The position numbers and the translations under genes are program-made. A stretch of DNA of 64,000 nucleotides from Lacihabitans sp. CCS-44 (GTDB taxonomy: Bacteria; Bacteroidota; Bacteroidia; Cytophagales; Spirosomataceae). The stretch is from the NCBI RefSeq assembly GCF_024343735.1, contig NZ_RJUE01000062.1:1-64000 (forward strand). The letters are read 5' to 3'. Positions 26,963 to 37,600 of this stretch are shown here, piece after piece. Within the stretch, counting starts at the first letter, position 1; every line of letters starts with the position of its first letter. Under the pieces are notes generated by a model. It saw only the letters and a program-made list of their open reading frames with translations. It was not told the DNA's origin and made no database searches.

Positions 26963-28168
26963 TCAATTTCTTGAAATATTATGCAGTTTATTTACAAAAA
27001 ACAAAGCCAAAGTTGCTAAAAAACTAGCCACCCATAAAAACGCAGAAGGATCGATAGTGTCAGATAAATAACCCGCAATCCCTGGAATAAAAACTCCACC
27101 AACTATTTCACCAACAGCTGTAATCAATCCAATTGCTTTGGCTTTAAGATGCACTGGTACTGACTCAGACGGAATTACAGCTGCTACTAACGGAATAGTG
27201 CCCATAGTAAAATAGGCAAGAAACATTGCAGGAAGATGTAAAGCTGTAGCTGACAAAAAATATACCGCAAATGGGTACAAAATACCCAAAGATATGAAAA
27301 TCATCAACACTTTCTTACGCCCAATTTTATCCGAAAGCCCTGGAACAATAATAGAAGAGACCAATCCAGAAACACCCAATAATCCCATTGTTTTACCCAT
27401 GTCATCCGCTGACATACCTTGTGTGTTTACAAAATAATTAGAGATAAATGGCAATGTGGCAAACCACCATCCAAACACACAGCATGCAGCTCCAATGCCG
27501 TATTTTATGTTGTTGTACTTCAAAAGTTCTGAAATATTCAAAGATGATTTTTCTTCCGACGAAGCAGACGATGCTTTAGTACTCTCTGCCGTGGAAGCCT
27601 TTACAAACTTCCATGCCAACAGACCCAAAAGTAAGCCAGGAGCCCCAGCCACAAAAAAAGCATTTCTCCAGCCCATGTTTTCGGCTATTTGAACTAACAA
27701 TACAGGTGCTAAAATAGAACCAAATAATGCGGAGCCAAATGCCTGAAGTATACCAGCATTTAGACCTAATCTGTTGGGAGAAGATTCTCTTTCTACAAAA
27801 TTTTGTGCCAAAGGAATAACGGGGCCTTCTGCGAAACCCATCACCAAACGGGCCAAGAGTAAAGTGATGAACGAAGTAGCTAATCCAGACCCAAATGAAC
27901 AAATTGAGAACACAAATACTGCAACGATAAATACAATTTTCTTCTTATTGTTTACCTCTGCCCAAGCGGTGGAGAAAAAACTAGAAAATGCCCAAGCTAG
28001 CGACAAAGCTCCAGCCAAAAGTCCGATTTGAGTATTGTTTAGATTCAAATCTTTGGCCACATAAGGCATCAAGAAATTAAGAGCAAGTCGGTCGAAAAAC
28101 AAACAGCCAAAGGTGAGTGCCATGAGCATCACAATGCCATTTTCATAGGTAAAGAGTCCTTTTTTCAT
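26963..28168 (-). CDS. MFS transporter (ACS/OPA-like)
   Basis: A 401-residue protein with about 12 hydrophobic helices and the acidic helix-1 end FFDRLALNFLMPYV typical of anion:cation or hexuronate-type MFS importers. A second motif is GLSDKIGRKKVLMIF between helices 8 and 9 and RLVMGFAEGPVIP in helix 4-5. It is 67 bp behind the flavoprotein dehydrogenase and 112 bp before the CoA-transferase. With the AAHS transporter at the other end of the cluster this makes two uptake systems, one possibly for the aglycone or acid and the other for a sugar or sugar acid. Substrate unknown. Confidence 0.82.
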   Translation of the reverse strand: MKKGLFTYENGIVMLMALTFGCLFFDRLALNFLMPYVAKDLNLNNTQIGLLAGALSLAWAFSSFFSTAWAEVNNKKKIVFIVAVFVFSICSFGSGLATSFITLLLARLVMGFAEGPVIPLAQNFVERESSPNRLGLNAGILQAFGSALFGSILAPVLLVQIAENMGWRNAFFVAGAPGLLLGLLAWKFVKASTAESTKASSASSEEKSSLNISELLKYNNIKYGIGAACCVFGWWFATLPFISNYFVNTQGMSADDMGKTMGLLGVSGLVSSIIVPGLSDKIGRKKVLMIFISLGILYPFAVYFLSATALHLPAMFLAYFTMGTIPLVAAVIPSESVPVHLKAKAIGLITAVGEIVGGVFIPGIAGYLSDTIDPSAFLWVASFLATLALFFVNKLHNISRN

Positions 28169-28235
28169 TTTTTATTTAGGGTTTAAGATATAAATATGAC
28201 AGTTTTTATTATTTGTCAAATACATTATTTGTTTT

Positions 28236-29708
28236 TTATTTTACCTCTTTATGTTTTTGGGGAATATTAAGATATTTCAAAATACTCTCCACAGCTATAC
28301 TGCCAGTATTAATGGCAAAACCCATAGACGTACCCGGAAAAATGAATGGATAACTATCGCCATAAATGCTGCAAGCATCTGTTCCTGCGGCATAAAGCCC
28401 TTTAATGGGCTTCCAATCTTGACCGATAACTTCGGCTTTTTCGTTGATTTTTATACCACCCGCACTGCCATAAGCACTCGGAAAATGCCTTCCTGCATAC
28501 CATTTTCCACCAGTGAGCGACCTGAGGTATTTTCTTTCTTTGTTAAATTGTTCATCATAGCCATTTTTGCAATAAACATTATAACTTTCGATGGTTTCTT
28601 TTAAATTTTCTAAATCAATTCCTGTTTGCTCGGCAAGGTCTTCGAGGGTGTCGGCTACATAAAAATTACCTTTGCCCGATTTCAAATAAGCATCAATAAT
28701 GGCTTGAGAATTTTCAAAATTTGTTTTCGGGAAAACACGATTTCGAGTATCAAAATCTTGCTCCATTTCTTTCAAAATACTTTCATCAAAAATCAAAAAG
28801 CCAGTTTTGTCTTTTTGAAGTGTGAGAGCATTTCCTGTGAAAGTTACGTTTGCCATAATGGCTTCATTCATAAATCTTTCGCCCAAATAATTGACAAATA
28901 AATGCGGCTGACGACAGGCTTCGTGCAATTGTGGTGGCACATTGAGCGGGTCGGGCATGCCATAGACCAACTCCATCGACATCTCTGTTTTTTGAGCACC
29001 TACTTCCCACGCCATTCTGATTCCATCGCCTGTAACTCCTTGAATTTTGAAAGGGTAAATATCTTTATCAACCTCAAATCCAGCGTATTCTTTTATCATT
29101 TCGGGGCTATTGCCAAATCCACCAGTTGCCACGATTAATGCTTTTGAACGAGCTTCTATTTTATTACCAACTTTATCGGTGGCTATTACGCCAATAATAG
29201 CATTATTTTCTTTAACTATTTGCTTTACGGCACATTCCAAATAGAATTTTACACGTAAATCTATTGCTTTTTGGGTCAGAATCTTCATCATAGTAGCAGC
29301 ACCGCCTGGGCCAGGAGGGCCAACTTCGGGCTTCACCAAATGCCAAGTCGAATACGAACTTGTAAAATAAGTGGCAGGCTCTACAAATTCCACACCTAAG
29401 CTCTCCAACCAGTGAATGGTATCGCCTGATTTATTCAAAAAAGCACGCACCAATTTGGCATCCACTCGCCAGTGCGTATAATCCATGAATACCTTAAAGG
29501 CTTCATCTTTGGTTGGTTGTAGCAATCTCGCTCTTGTATGACGACTTTCGATGCCCAGCGGCCCCATGCCTTTGTTGGCAGTGCCACCTGTGATTGCATT
29601 TTTCTCAAAAACTATCACAGAAAGTCCACTTTGTGCAGCACTTACTGCAGCAGAAAGTCCTGCAGCACCTGCTGCGATGATGATAACATCGGACTCCATT
29701 TTTCCCAT
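28236..29708 (-). CDS. FAD-dependent oxidoreductase (fumarate reductase/3-ketosteroid dehydrogenase-type flavoprotein)
   Basis: A 490-residue flavoprotein of the FAD_binding_2 family. The N-terminal dinucleotide fold reads IIIAAGAAGLSAA, so the first Gly of the usual GxGxxG is Ala12, while Gly14 and Gly17 remain; the end of strand 2 gives VIVFEK. The C-terminal FAD loop is GLYAAGTDACS...GTSMGFAINTG. No heme-binding or signal sequence is present, so it is a soluble or peripheral enzyme that would oxidise or reduce a C-C double bond conjugated to a carbonyl. It starts the block behind the GH1 gene by 66 bp. Enoate reduction of a phenolic side chain or ring desaturation both fit. An alternate ATG lies at codon 4. 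Confidence 0.83.
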   Translation of the reverse strand: MGKMESDVIIIAAGAAGLSAAVSAAQSGLSVIVFEKNAITGGTANKGMGPLGIESRHTRARLLQPTKDEAFKVFMDYTHWRVDAKLVRAFLNKSGDTIHWLESLGVEFVEPATYFTSSYSTWHLVKPEVGPPGPGGAATMMKILTQKAIDLRVKFYLECAVKQIVKENNAIIGVIATDKVGNKIEARSKALIVATGGFGNSPEMIKEYAGFEVDKDIYPFKIQGVTGDGIRMAWEVGAQKTEMSMELVYGMPDPLNVPPQLHEACRQPHLFVNYLGERFMNEAIMANVTFTGNALTLQKDKTGFLIFDESILKEMEQDFDTRNRVFPKTNFENSQAIIDAYLKSGKGNFYVADTLEDLAEQTGIDLENLKETIESYNVYCKNGYDEQFNKERKYLRSLTGGKWYAGRHFPSAYGSAGGIKINEKAEVIGQDWKPIKGLYAAGTDACSIYGDSYPFIFPGTSMGFAINTGSIAVESILKYLNIPQKHKEVK

Positions 29709-29774
29709 TTTATATACTTTTATTCTTAAAAAACAATTTCGAGTTTCTCAATTTCAGACCTTACTAATAACAAC

Positions 29775-31202
29775 TTACAATCCTTTATTTGCCTTTATTA
29801 TCTTTTGATACTCATAAAAACTTTGCTTTGGCGTGCGTTCTTGGGTTTCAAAATCGACATAAATCAAACCCAAACGCTTGGTATAGCCTGATACCCATTC
29901 AAAATTATCCCAACCAGACCAAACCATATATCCGTTCAGATTTGCCCCTTCCGATTTCGCTTTAAGCGACCATTCAATGTGGCGTTTGATATAGTCAGCA
30001 CGCATGGGGTCGTTGATTTTGCCATTCACTTTTACGTCTTCTGATACATAACCAGTTCCGTTTTCGGTGATATAAACTTTCGGATTATTGTAATCAGTTT
30101 TCAAACGCATCAGCATTTTGTACAAATATTCTGGTCGTACAGGCCCAACATTTGATTTTATTTCGTCAGGATTATTGTCTAACCATTTCAACGACACGGC
30201 TGTATCTTCGCCTTTTACGATGGCAGGAGCATAAAAATTGATTCCTAAAAAATCTGGCTTATTTGAGGCAATCAAAGTCATTTCTTCGGCACTTGGCTTG
30301 AAAGTCGGATTGTATTTAGCCATCGAATCCAAAGCCATTTTTGGGTAGTGTCCTTTGTAAAGTGGGTCGAGAAATAAGCCGTTTATCAATATATCTTGAA
30401 ATTCGGCAACCTTTTTATCGGCCTCACTCTTTTCATCCCATGGAGCTGCCGGATTTACGTTTAATACAATACCGATTTCTCCGTTCAGTTTCAGATCGTG
30501 ATGCAGCTTAATTACACGTGCGTTTGTTACCATCTGAGCATGAGCTTTTTGCATTTGACTCATGTATTTTTCTTTGGTCAAATCATTTGGATTTCCGCCA
30601 CTTAAAAGGTTTTCTACCAAGAAAAATTCAATATAAGGCTCATTGAAAGTAATGAAATGTTTCACTTTTCCACCATATCTCTTTAAAACTACGGAAGCAT
30701 AATTATAGTACCAATTTGGCATTTCTGGATTTGCCCAACCGCCTTTTTTTAGCAAAAGTGCAGGATAATCGAAGTGATATAGTGTTACGAATGGCTCAAT
30801 GCCTGCTGCCAATAAATCATCAATCAACACATCGTAATGTTTTAAAGCTACTTCATTGACCGCACCAGTTCCGTCGGGAATAATTCTGCTCCAATCGAGC
30901 GACATTCTGTAAGAATTTAGCCCCAATTCTTTCATTAAGGCAATATCTTTCAAATATTGGGTACGGTCATACATATTGATCGAAACGTTCCCAGTATGAT
31001 TTTGTCCAATTACTTTTTCGGTGATGTGTACTGTATTGGTCAGAAAATCCCATTTAGATTCTCCTTTTCCATCGGTTTGATAAGCACCTTCAACTTGGTA
31101 TGCACAGGTGGCTACACCCCAAAGGAAAGGTTCTTTTTTTTGGGCATTTGAAATATTTGCTATTAAAAAAAGCAAGAAAAAAGACTTTACTATTTTATTC
31201 AT
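29775..31202 (-). CDS. Secreted GH1 beta-glucosidase
   Basis: A 475-residue family 1 glycosidase. The ATG at 31202 is chosen because it begins a clean signal peptide (MNKIVKSFFLLFLIANISNA); an open frame extends 19 codons further without likely function. The catalytic acid/base is in TFNEPY and the nucleophile in YITENGTG; the conserved substrate loop WSGWDNFEWVSGYTKRLGL near the C-terminus is the GH1 WS-x-DNFEW motif. It should release beta-linked glucose or similar from aryl or oligosaccharide glycosides in the periplasm. It follows the TonB receptor by 121 bp, with an imperfect hairpin in between, and leads the catabolic operon. Confidence 0.92.
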   Translation of the reverse strand: MNKIVKSFFLLFLIANISNAQKKEPFLWGVATCAYQVEGAYQTDGKGESKWDFLTNTVHITEKVIGQNHTGNVSINMYDRTQYLKDIALMKELGLNSYRMSLDWSRIIPDGTGAVNEVALKHYDVLIDDLLAAGIEPFVTLYHFDYPALLLKKGGWANPEMPNWYYNYASVVLKRYGGKVKHFITFNEPYIEFFLVENLLSGGNPNDLTKEKYMSQMQKAHAQMVTNARVIKLHHDLKLNGEIGIVLNVNPAAPWDEKSEADKKVAEFQDILINGLFLDPLYKGHYPKMALDSMAKYNPTFKPSAEEMTLIASNKPDFLGINFYAPAIVKGEDTAVSLKWLDNNPDEIKSNVGPVRPEYLYKMLMRLKTDYNNPKVYITENGTGYVSEDVKVNGKINDPMRADYIKRHIEWSLKAKSEGANLNGYMVWSGWDNFEWVSGYTKRLGLIYVDFETQERTPKQSFYEYQKIIKANKGL

Positions 31203-31247
31203 TTTTTGAATTTTAAAAAGGCCATTTGAGTTAATTATTTGTAAAGT

Positions 31248-31299
31248 AAAAAAAAACAATTAGTACATTCAAAGCAGAATCATTCTACTTTAAATGTAC
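31248..31299 (-). terminator. Intrinsic terminator/attenuator after the TonB receptor gene
   Basis: An 18-base arm at 31263-31280 is complementary to 31282-31299 with two exceptions and a one-base loop; on the minus strand it is followed after a few bases by nine Ts (31256-31248). It lies between the receptor stop and the GH1 start, so it could separate or modulate expression of the receptor and the downstream operon. Confidence 0.6.
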
Positions 31300-31323
31300 C
31301 ATTGTCTTTGCATCTATGTTTTA

Positions 31324-34173
31324 TTAAAACTTGTAACTTAATGTCAAGAAATATGCTCTTGGCATAATTGGCAATGTAGCATAAATAGCTTGTGGATTTG
31401 CTTCGAGCATGGCTTTTGTAAAACCTTGGGTATCCAATGAGGCAGGGAAACCACCTGGAGCAGCCCAACCCATGATTCCGTAAGTATTTAAGATATTATT
31501 TACAGAAACATTAGCTTGAATTTTTTTGCTAATTTTATACGAAGCGTTCAAGTCAAAAGCATTGAATGATGGCAATTGGAAGGCATTACCAACGTTTGCC
31601 CAACGCTTACCCATGTATTGCCAATTGATTGAGGCAGTCAATTTATCATTACTATATGTTGGCGTTACAGTAAACATATTGCCCACGTTATCATTTTTGC
31701 CCCCGTCATAAACCACTTTGGTGTCATCTGCTGGGCCATTTGTTTTGGCTAAATACACCGAAAACTCTTTGGCAACTGATGTTTGAATAGTACCCACTGC
31801 TCGCAAGCTGAAATTCTTAGTAATTACATAATTTCCTTCTAATTCCAAGCCTTTTGTCTCAAATTTCTGGTAAGCACGTGGCGGAGCATAATAGGTCAAA
31901 TCTGCATTTTGGAAGATTTGGAAATTAGGTACATTGCTTGCCAAAGTATAGAATGGTGTGGCAAATAAACTAAGGTTTTTGCTTCTGTATTTCAAGCCAA
32001 ATTCTGCCATTTTAATATCCTGAGCTTCAATAGAAATGCCCGAAGTCAATTGCTGATTGGCGATATCCATAAAATAACTCAAATCTGGCGATTTACGACC
32101 TTGTGAAAAACGACCATAAACTGCAAAACCATCATTTACTTTATAATTTACGCCGAATGAATAAGATAGTAAATCTTTAAACGATAGGCTTTTGTCGAAA
32201 CCTTGAGCCGGATTTCTTGTAAATGTACGTCCATCATAAAGGGTAGAAGCATTACCATCAGCACCTGTTGGGCTGTCTGGTGTTACTCTTTTTGGAGTTG
32301 TAAATGATGAGTTAATATTGAATTTTTCCATACGAACACCCCAGTCAATATTCAATTTTTCGCTTATGTCCCAATTATGTCCCAAAAACAAGGCAGTTTG
32401 TTTAATAGTGCCTTCGTTATCATATAAACCACCACCACCAAAGTTGGTGATACCATTGGCGTTTGTCAAATCAAATTTTTGCCCACCTAAATTGGTATAA
32501 CGAATGGCTACTGTCTGTGGTTTGTCTTCGATAGTGGCAAAGCTTTGTGCCGCAGGTATAATCGCCACACGAGTTACTTTTGTTTGTGCATAATAAAGAC
32601 CACCCGTAAAGGTCATGTTTTTTAGTTTTTTGGTAATTGTCGCTTGGTCAATCACATCGTTCATACCATTGTTACCATAAGGATTTGGGTTATAAAAAAC
32701 GGCATTTGGCATTACATCACCACCTGGCAGGCTTAATGTTCCAGCGATTACACGTGGAGGCCCCGCTGCAGTGGGAGGCAATTGTTGTACTGTACCATAG
32801 CTTGCACCCGTTGTTGGGTTATAAAACTCATACGTTCCCATACGGCCTACATTGCCACCTACGCCATAAAAAGTAAGTTGGTCAACTCGGAAAGGCGATA
32901 CTACTGCTGTTGTTTGCGTAATGTTGTCTTTGTTTGATATTCTCAAATTGTTGTTAAACGTCCAACCAGTGCCAAAAGTTTGTTCCCAGTTTATACCAAA
33001 TGATTTTTCGTTGAAAGACTGCACCTTTTTAGTGTCATAGTCAATATCCTCTGAATAACCAGTCAATGATTTTGGTATTGTAAATTGTTGCGACTGAATA
33101 ATCGTAGAACTGCTATTTGTGAAGCTCCCCGCTGGTCTTGGATTGGCAAAATCTACCGAAGGAGTAAATTCAAATGGAGCAGTATTGTCATCAATTACTT
33201 TAGCATAAACTTTTACGGAGCCTGATTTGTAGTTTTTAACCACATTTGCTTTAACCTGACCACCGTAGCTCAATTTATATCCTGGATATTTAGCTCCGTC
33301 GGCATTTCTATAAAAGCCACCAACATTAAAAGTTAAGGTTTTGTCTTTTGAAAGTGGCCCACCTACATTAAAATCTGTACGATAATAAGGGTTTTTGCCG
33401 TTTCCTTCTAGGCCAACTCTTGCACGAACTTCGCCAGCAAGCGTTTGTCCACCTGTTTTTGAAACATAGTTAAAAATACCACCTGGGGCATTTGCTCCTA
33501 AGATTGAGGCCGTTCCTCCACGTACTACCTCAATACGATTCAAAGTTGCATCGGCTCTTAAAAATCCGTCAGGTTGTACTAAACCAGAAATACCAACAAC
33601 AGGTAAGCCGTCTTCTTGCATTGAAACATAGAAAAAGCCTCCGTTGTAATTTAAACCACGGGTGTAAATCGAATTACCTACCTCGCCACGTGAAGTATTT
33701 ACATAAACCCCAGGGATGTTTTTCAATAAATCGGCGGCAGAGTTTGGCACAAGGGCTTCAATTTGTTTGGCGTTTAAAGTAGAAATTGCCACCGAAGCAT
33801 TCATTTTTGTGCGTTTATCAAAAACCCCCGTTACTACAACCTCGTCGAGAGAAGCCTGATCTTCTTCAAGGCTGATGTTCAAACTACCTGATTGTGGCAC
33901 AGAAACACTGAGCTCTTTGGTACTATAACCCAAAAAAGAAATTGTCAGTGTATAGCTTCCATCTGCGACATTTTCCAGTAAAAAATCACCATTTGCATTT
34001 GTGGTTGTTCCTTTGGTTGTTCCTTTAATGCTTACAGTAGAGCCGATTAAAGGCTCATTTTTCGAATCCCTGACCTTACCCGAAATTTTGCCACTCTGTG
34101 CAAAAGTTACTGTAGCCACCATGGTCAGAATAAGTGCCGACAAAAATTTTGATAAAAAATAGTTCTTTCTCAT
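31324..34173 (-). CDS. TonB-dependent outer-membrane receptor with CarboxypepD_reg-like domain
   Basis: A 949-residue receptor. Signal peptide 1-26; residues about 27-115 form the carboxypeptidase-regulatory-like (Ig-like) domain typical of Bacteroidota receptors (GKISGKVRDSKNEPLIGSTV); the plug follows (LDEVVVTGVFD, ADLLKNIPGVYV, RIEVVRGGTASILG, NAPGGIFNYVSKTGG); the remainder is a beta-barrel ending in a terminal aromatic (SYKF). No SusD-like lipoprotein gene is adjacent, so this is not a classical SusCD pair and is nearer to FhuE-type receptors that take up compact ligands. Position at the head of glycosidase and aromatic genes suggests uptake of a phenolic glycoside or aglycone. Confidence 0.9.
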   Translation of the reverse strand: MRKNYFLSKFLSALILTMVATVTFAQSGKISGKVRDSKNEPLIGSTVSIKGTTKGTTTNANGDFLLENVADGSYTLTISFLGYSTKELSVSVPQSGSLNISLEEDQASLDEVVVTGVFDKRTKMNASVAISTLNAKQIEALVPNSAADLLKNIPGVYVNTSRGEVGNSIYTRGLNYNGGFFYVSMQEDGLPVVGISGLVQPDGFLRADATLNRIEVVRGGTASILGANAPGGIFNYVSKTGGQTLAGEVRARVGLEGNGKNPYYRTDFNVGGPLSKDKTLTFNVGGFYRNADGAKYPGYKLSYGGQVKANVVKNYKSGSVKVYAKVIDDNTAPFEFTPSVDFANPRPAGSFTNSSSTIIQSQQFTIPKSLTGYSEDIDYDTKKVQSFNEKSFGINWEQTFGTGWTFNNNLRISNKDNITQTTAVVSPFRVDQLTFYGVGGNVGRMGTYEFYNPTTGASYGTVQQLPPTAAGPPRVIAGTLSLPGGDVMPNAVFYNPNPYGNNGMNDVIDQATITKKLKNMTFTGGLYYAQTKVTRVAIIPAAQSFATIEDKPQTVAIRYTNLGGQKFDLTNANGITNFGGGGLYDNEGTIKQTALFLGHNWDISEKLNIDWGVRMEKFNINSSFTTPKRVTPDSPTGADGNASTLYDGRTFTRNPAQGFDKSLSFKDLLSYSFGVNYKVNDGFAVYGRFSQGRKSPDLSYFMDIANQQLTSGISIEAQDIKMAEFGLKYRSKNLSLFATPFYTLASNVPNFQIFQNADLTYYAPPRAYQKFETKGLELEGNYVITKNFSLRAVGTIQTSVAKEFSVYLAKTNGPADDTKVVYDGGKNDNVGNMFTVTPTYSNDKLTASINWQYMGKRWANVGNAFQLPSFNAFDLNASYKISKKIQANVSVNNILNTYGIMGWAAPGGFPASLDTQGFTKAMLEANPQAIYATLPIMPRAYFLTLSYKF

Positions 34174-34657
34174 ACATCAATTAGGTTTGGTATTATTTTT
34201 CTAAATTGTAGTACAAATTTCAGATTCTTTCGGTGGCTTTGTGAATCAAAAAAACTCCAATAAGATTCAAAATCAATCAATATGATTTTTCTCATTTTTA
34301 TTTGTACTAAGAAATCGTAATACTAATGGGTGTAATGAGCTTAAAACTACATACTTCAGATTGTATAAGAAGATTTCTGCATAAATTGAAGATAATAACC
34401 CTATTAATCAATATTCAAAAAAGGGATTTGTAGAGATTCAGTCTTATTGAAGGTAAAGTTTGTGTTTTGAAAAAATAAACCATTAAAAACTGAGAAAAAA
34501 TCAATACAAAATCACAAGCCAAGCAAATTTAAATCCTATTATTTTTTACTATTTTGTATAAAAAAAAAGAACCTAAATCCTTAAGATTCTATGTGTTAAA
34601 AAAAAATCAGAGCCTCCATTTTGGAAAACTCTGATTCTCATAAAATGATAAAGAAAA
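34174..34657. other. Intergenic region between rhamnosidase and TonB receptor
   Basis: 484 AT-rich bases upstream of the receptor gene and downstream of the rhamnosidase gene. Apart from the terminator listed separately no gene or strong motif is seen; the receptor promoter must lie in the right-hand part as numbered, but I could not place a convincing TTG/TAnnTTTG pair. Confidence 0.5.
34597..34636 (-). terminator. Intrinsic terminator of the rhamnosidase gene
   Basis: On the minus strand AATCAGAG (34636-34629) pairs with CTCTGATT (34612-34605) around a 16-nt loop and is followed by a run of about nine Ts. It lies 22 bp after the rhamnosidase stop, so that gene is not co-transcribed with the TonB receptor. 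Confidence 0.75.
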
Positions 34658-37600
34658 CTATTTCACATCAAAAACATAATCACCTGAAGATAAAGGAATC
34701 ACTACGCTTTCCCCCTCAACTTTCACACCTTTCCAAGCTGTTATAGTTTTACCAGATTCTGTGATTTGTGCAAGACTTTTGGCTTGTAAATAAAGTGTAG
34801 CAGTGCTATTGGCCGGCACGGTGCATTTATAGCTCAGTTTGCCTTTCTCCGTTTTCCATTCGCTTTTTATTTTGCCATAAACCGAGTCATAATGACCTTT
34901 AGCAAATGTCATTACTTTGTCTGGGTCAGGCGTTGGTTTCAATATAAAATGTTTGAAAGCGGCTTTTTCAGGGCTTCTTTGAATACCCAACGAGTAATTG
35001 TACATCCACGAAGAAACAGCACCAAAGGAATAATGATTGAACGAATTCATAGAATTATTTCCTCCAAAACCGTTTTCAACCGTATAAGAATTTAATCGCT
35101 CCCAAATAGAAGTAGCTCCATTTACCACCGAATACAACCAAGATGGATAGCTTTTTTGTTGCAACAAACGGTAAGCATTGGCATGATTTCCATTTTCAGA
35201 AAGGGCATCGGCGATAGAAGCCGTTCCAATAAAACCTGTCATCAACGAATATTCAGGACGCTCAACGCCTTCGTCGTCTTTGTTTTTACGGGTCAAGGCC
35301 TCATTTAAATATTTTATGGCAAAAGGCTTATTCTCATCATTAAATAAACCCAAATCCAGTGGAATAGCATAAGAAGCTTGTGTATCTACCAGCTGGCCTT
35401 TGTCTGATTTTTCCTCCACATTTCTAGTATTTGGTGGCCCCATTCTTGCTGTTTTCACGCCTGACTTTATGGTTCTGTGCGTATTTTTGTCTACATAAAC
35501 TTCATTAAAAACTCTTTTAACTTCCTCATAACGAGCCTTAAAAGCGGCTGCATCTTCTGGTTTATTTAAAATGGTAGCCACTTTATTCATGATTTCTAAA
35601 TCATAAGCAAAGTAACTCATCCAAAATTCTGTGTTATCGTTCTTGTTGTTTTCTGGGCTCAACCAATCACCCAATGGTCCTTCGTTCAATATCTCTGTGG
35701 CTTTGTCTACTTTGGTATCCAAGAATGCAACATACTTTTTCATGGCATCATAATGCTCTTTTAAAAGCTGCACATCGCCATATTGTTGGTAAGTTTCCCA
35801 AGCCACTGTCAGGCCAGCACTACCCCAAAGTGTACCACCAAAACCTCCACCCATGGGAGCAACGTCTGTAAATCGACCACTTTCAGCTTGCACATCACGC
35901 ATGGCCAACATGTGACGCCTTAAAAACATATCAGCATCGGTCAGATAAGTGGCTGATTTTGAGAAAACAGAAATATCACCACTCCAACCCATGCGTTCGT
36001 TACGTGCTGGTGTATCAGTCGGAATTGAAAGAAAATTGCTGCGAAGTGACCAAGTGATATTTTCCCAAAGTTTATTTACCAGAGGATTGGAAGTCTCATA
36101 ACTCGATGACAAACCCAACACTGAACTTATCACCAAACCTTTTACATCAGCGATTGGAAGAGCGTTTTCTAAACCAGTTAGTTCTAAATAACGATATCCA
36201 TGAAAAGTAAATCTAGGCTGAATGACTTCGTCTCCACCTTTCAGAATATAAATATCTTGTGTCAGTGCCGCTCTGATGTTTTCCATCATGACCATTCCGA
36301 CATTTTCGCCATATTCTTTCAAACTAGGGTATTTTACTTCGGCAAAACGCATCGTTATTACCTGTCCTTTTTTGCCATTTTTAATTACAATTTGCGGAAC
36401 ACCCACCATATTTTGAGCCATGTCATACACAAATACTTTCGGACGAACTTCTTCTACCGAAACCGCAGGCATGGTTTTCACGATGGTGGCGTTGTTTCCC
36501 ATTTGTCCGACCAACTTCAAATCATTATAGGAAAAAGTTGATTTTTGCCCACGACCATCCGTAAAAGTGCCTTGGTAGGCAGTTCCTTCCAACGGAACTT
36601 CAACTGTAGATTTCCACTTGCTGGCATCATAAGCAACTGTTGACCAATCTTTTATAGCAGCTTCTTTGTTGGCATCATACACTTCGCCTTGGAAATAACT
36701 TCCATAACGAACAGGGCCGTCATTTAAAAACTTCCACTCTTTCGGATTTGAGGTAATGATTTGCTCAGAACCATCCGTATATTTTATAACCAACTTGCTC
36801 AATAGTGATTGTCTATCCCCGAAATAATTCCAACTCTCGCCACTAAAAGTAATGTTGCCGCTCCACCAACCTTCACTCAGCCACGCACCTAACGCATTTT
36901 GACCACCTTGTTTCAATACGTCTTTTACGTCATAGGTTTGGTACATGTGGTTTTTATTGTACTGCGTCAAACCCGGATTAAAATAATCGTTGCTCACACG
37001 TTTGCCGTTCATAAAAACCTCATAAATTCCTCTGGCTGTTACATATAACCTCGCGGTTTTAATGGTTTTAGATTGCACAGCAAACGTAGTTCTAAGCATT
37101 GGAGCAGCATTTTTACTCGGATTAGCCAATATCAAAGCACCACCTTTTACCACATAGCTGTTGTTTTCAATGTTCAGTTTATTGGATTTGAAAATACCAT
37201 TGTAATTATTTCCATTCAGTTTTTCGGTAAACAAAGTATTAGAAGGGAAACGGAAGTTTTTTAATTCTACCTCTGAAAAAATAGCCGATTGGTTTTCATT
37301 GGTTTGAAAACCGACATCAGCCAACATCGGAAAACTAATGAAATTATTTCCACTACCAACAGGATTAAGATTTAGGCCACGAGGAGCAAAAGGCGAAGGC
37401 GTTCCTTCCGTTTTCTCGGCGACTCTATTTTCAGGCTTATTTTCTCCAATAAAAAACTCATACAAGCCAAAATTACAAGTCACAAAAATCTTATGCTTGT
37501 CATACTTATTAGCCTCATTGATTAAGTTTTTTGGGATAGAAAGGCTTTTGAATGGTGTTTCATTGTTATCATTTTTTGTGTAGCCCGCCCTGTAAATATT

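Noticed and set aside
31324-34173. SusC of a SusCD polysaccharide utilisation pair
   Set aside because: No SusD-like gene is adjacent on either side, and plug and length fit receptors acting alone.
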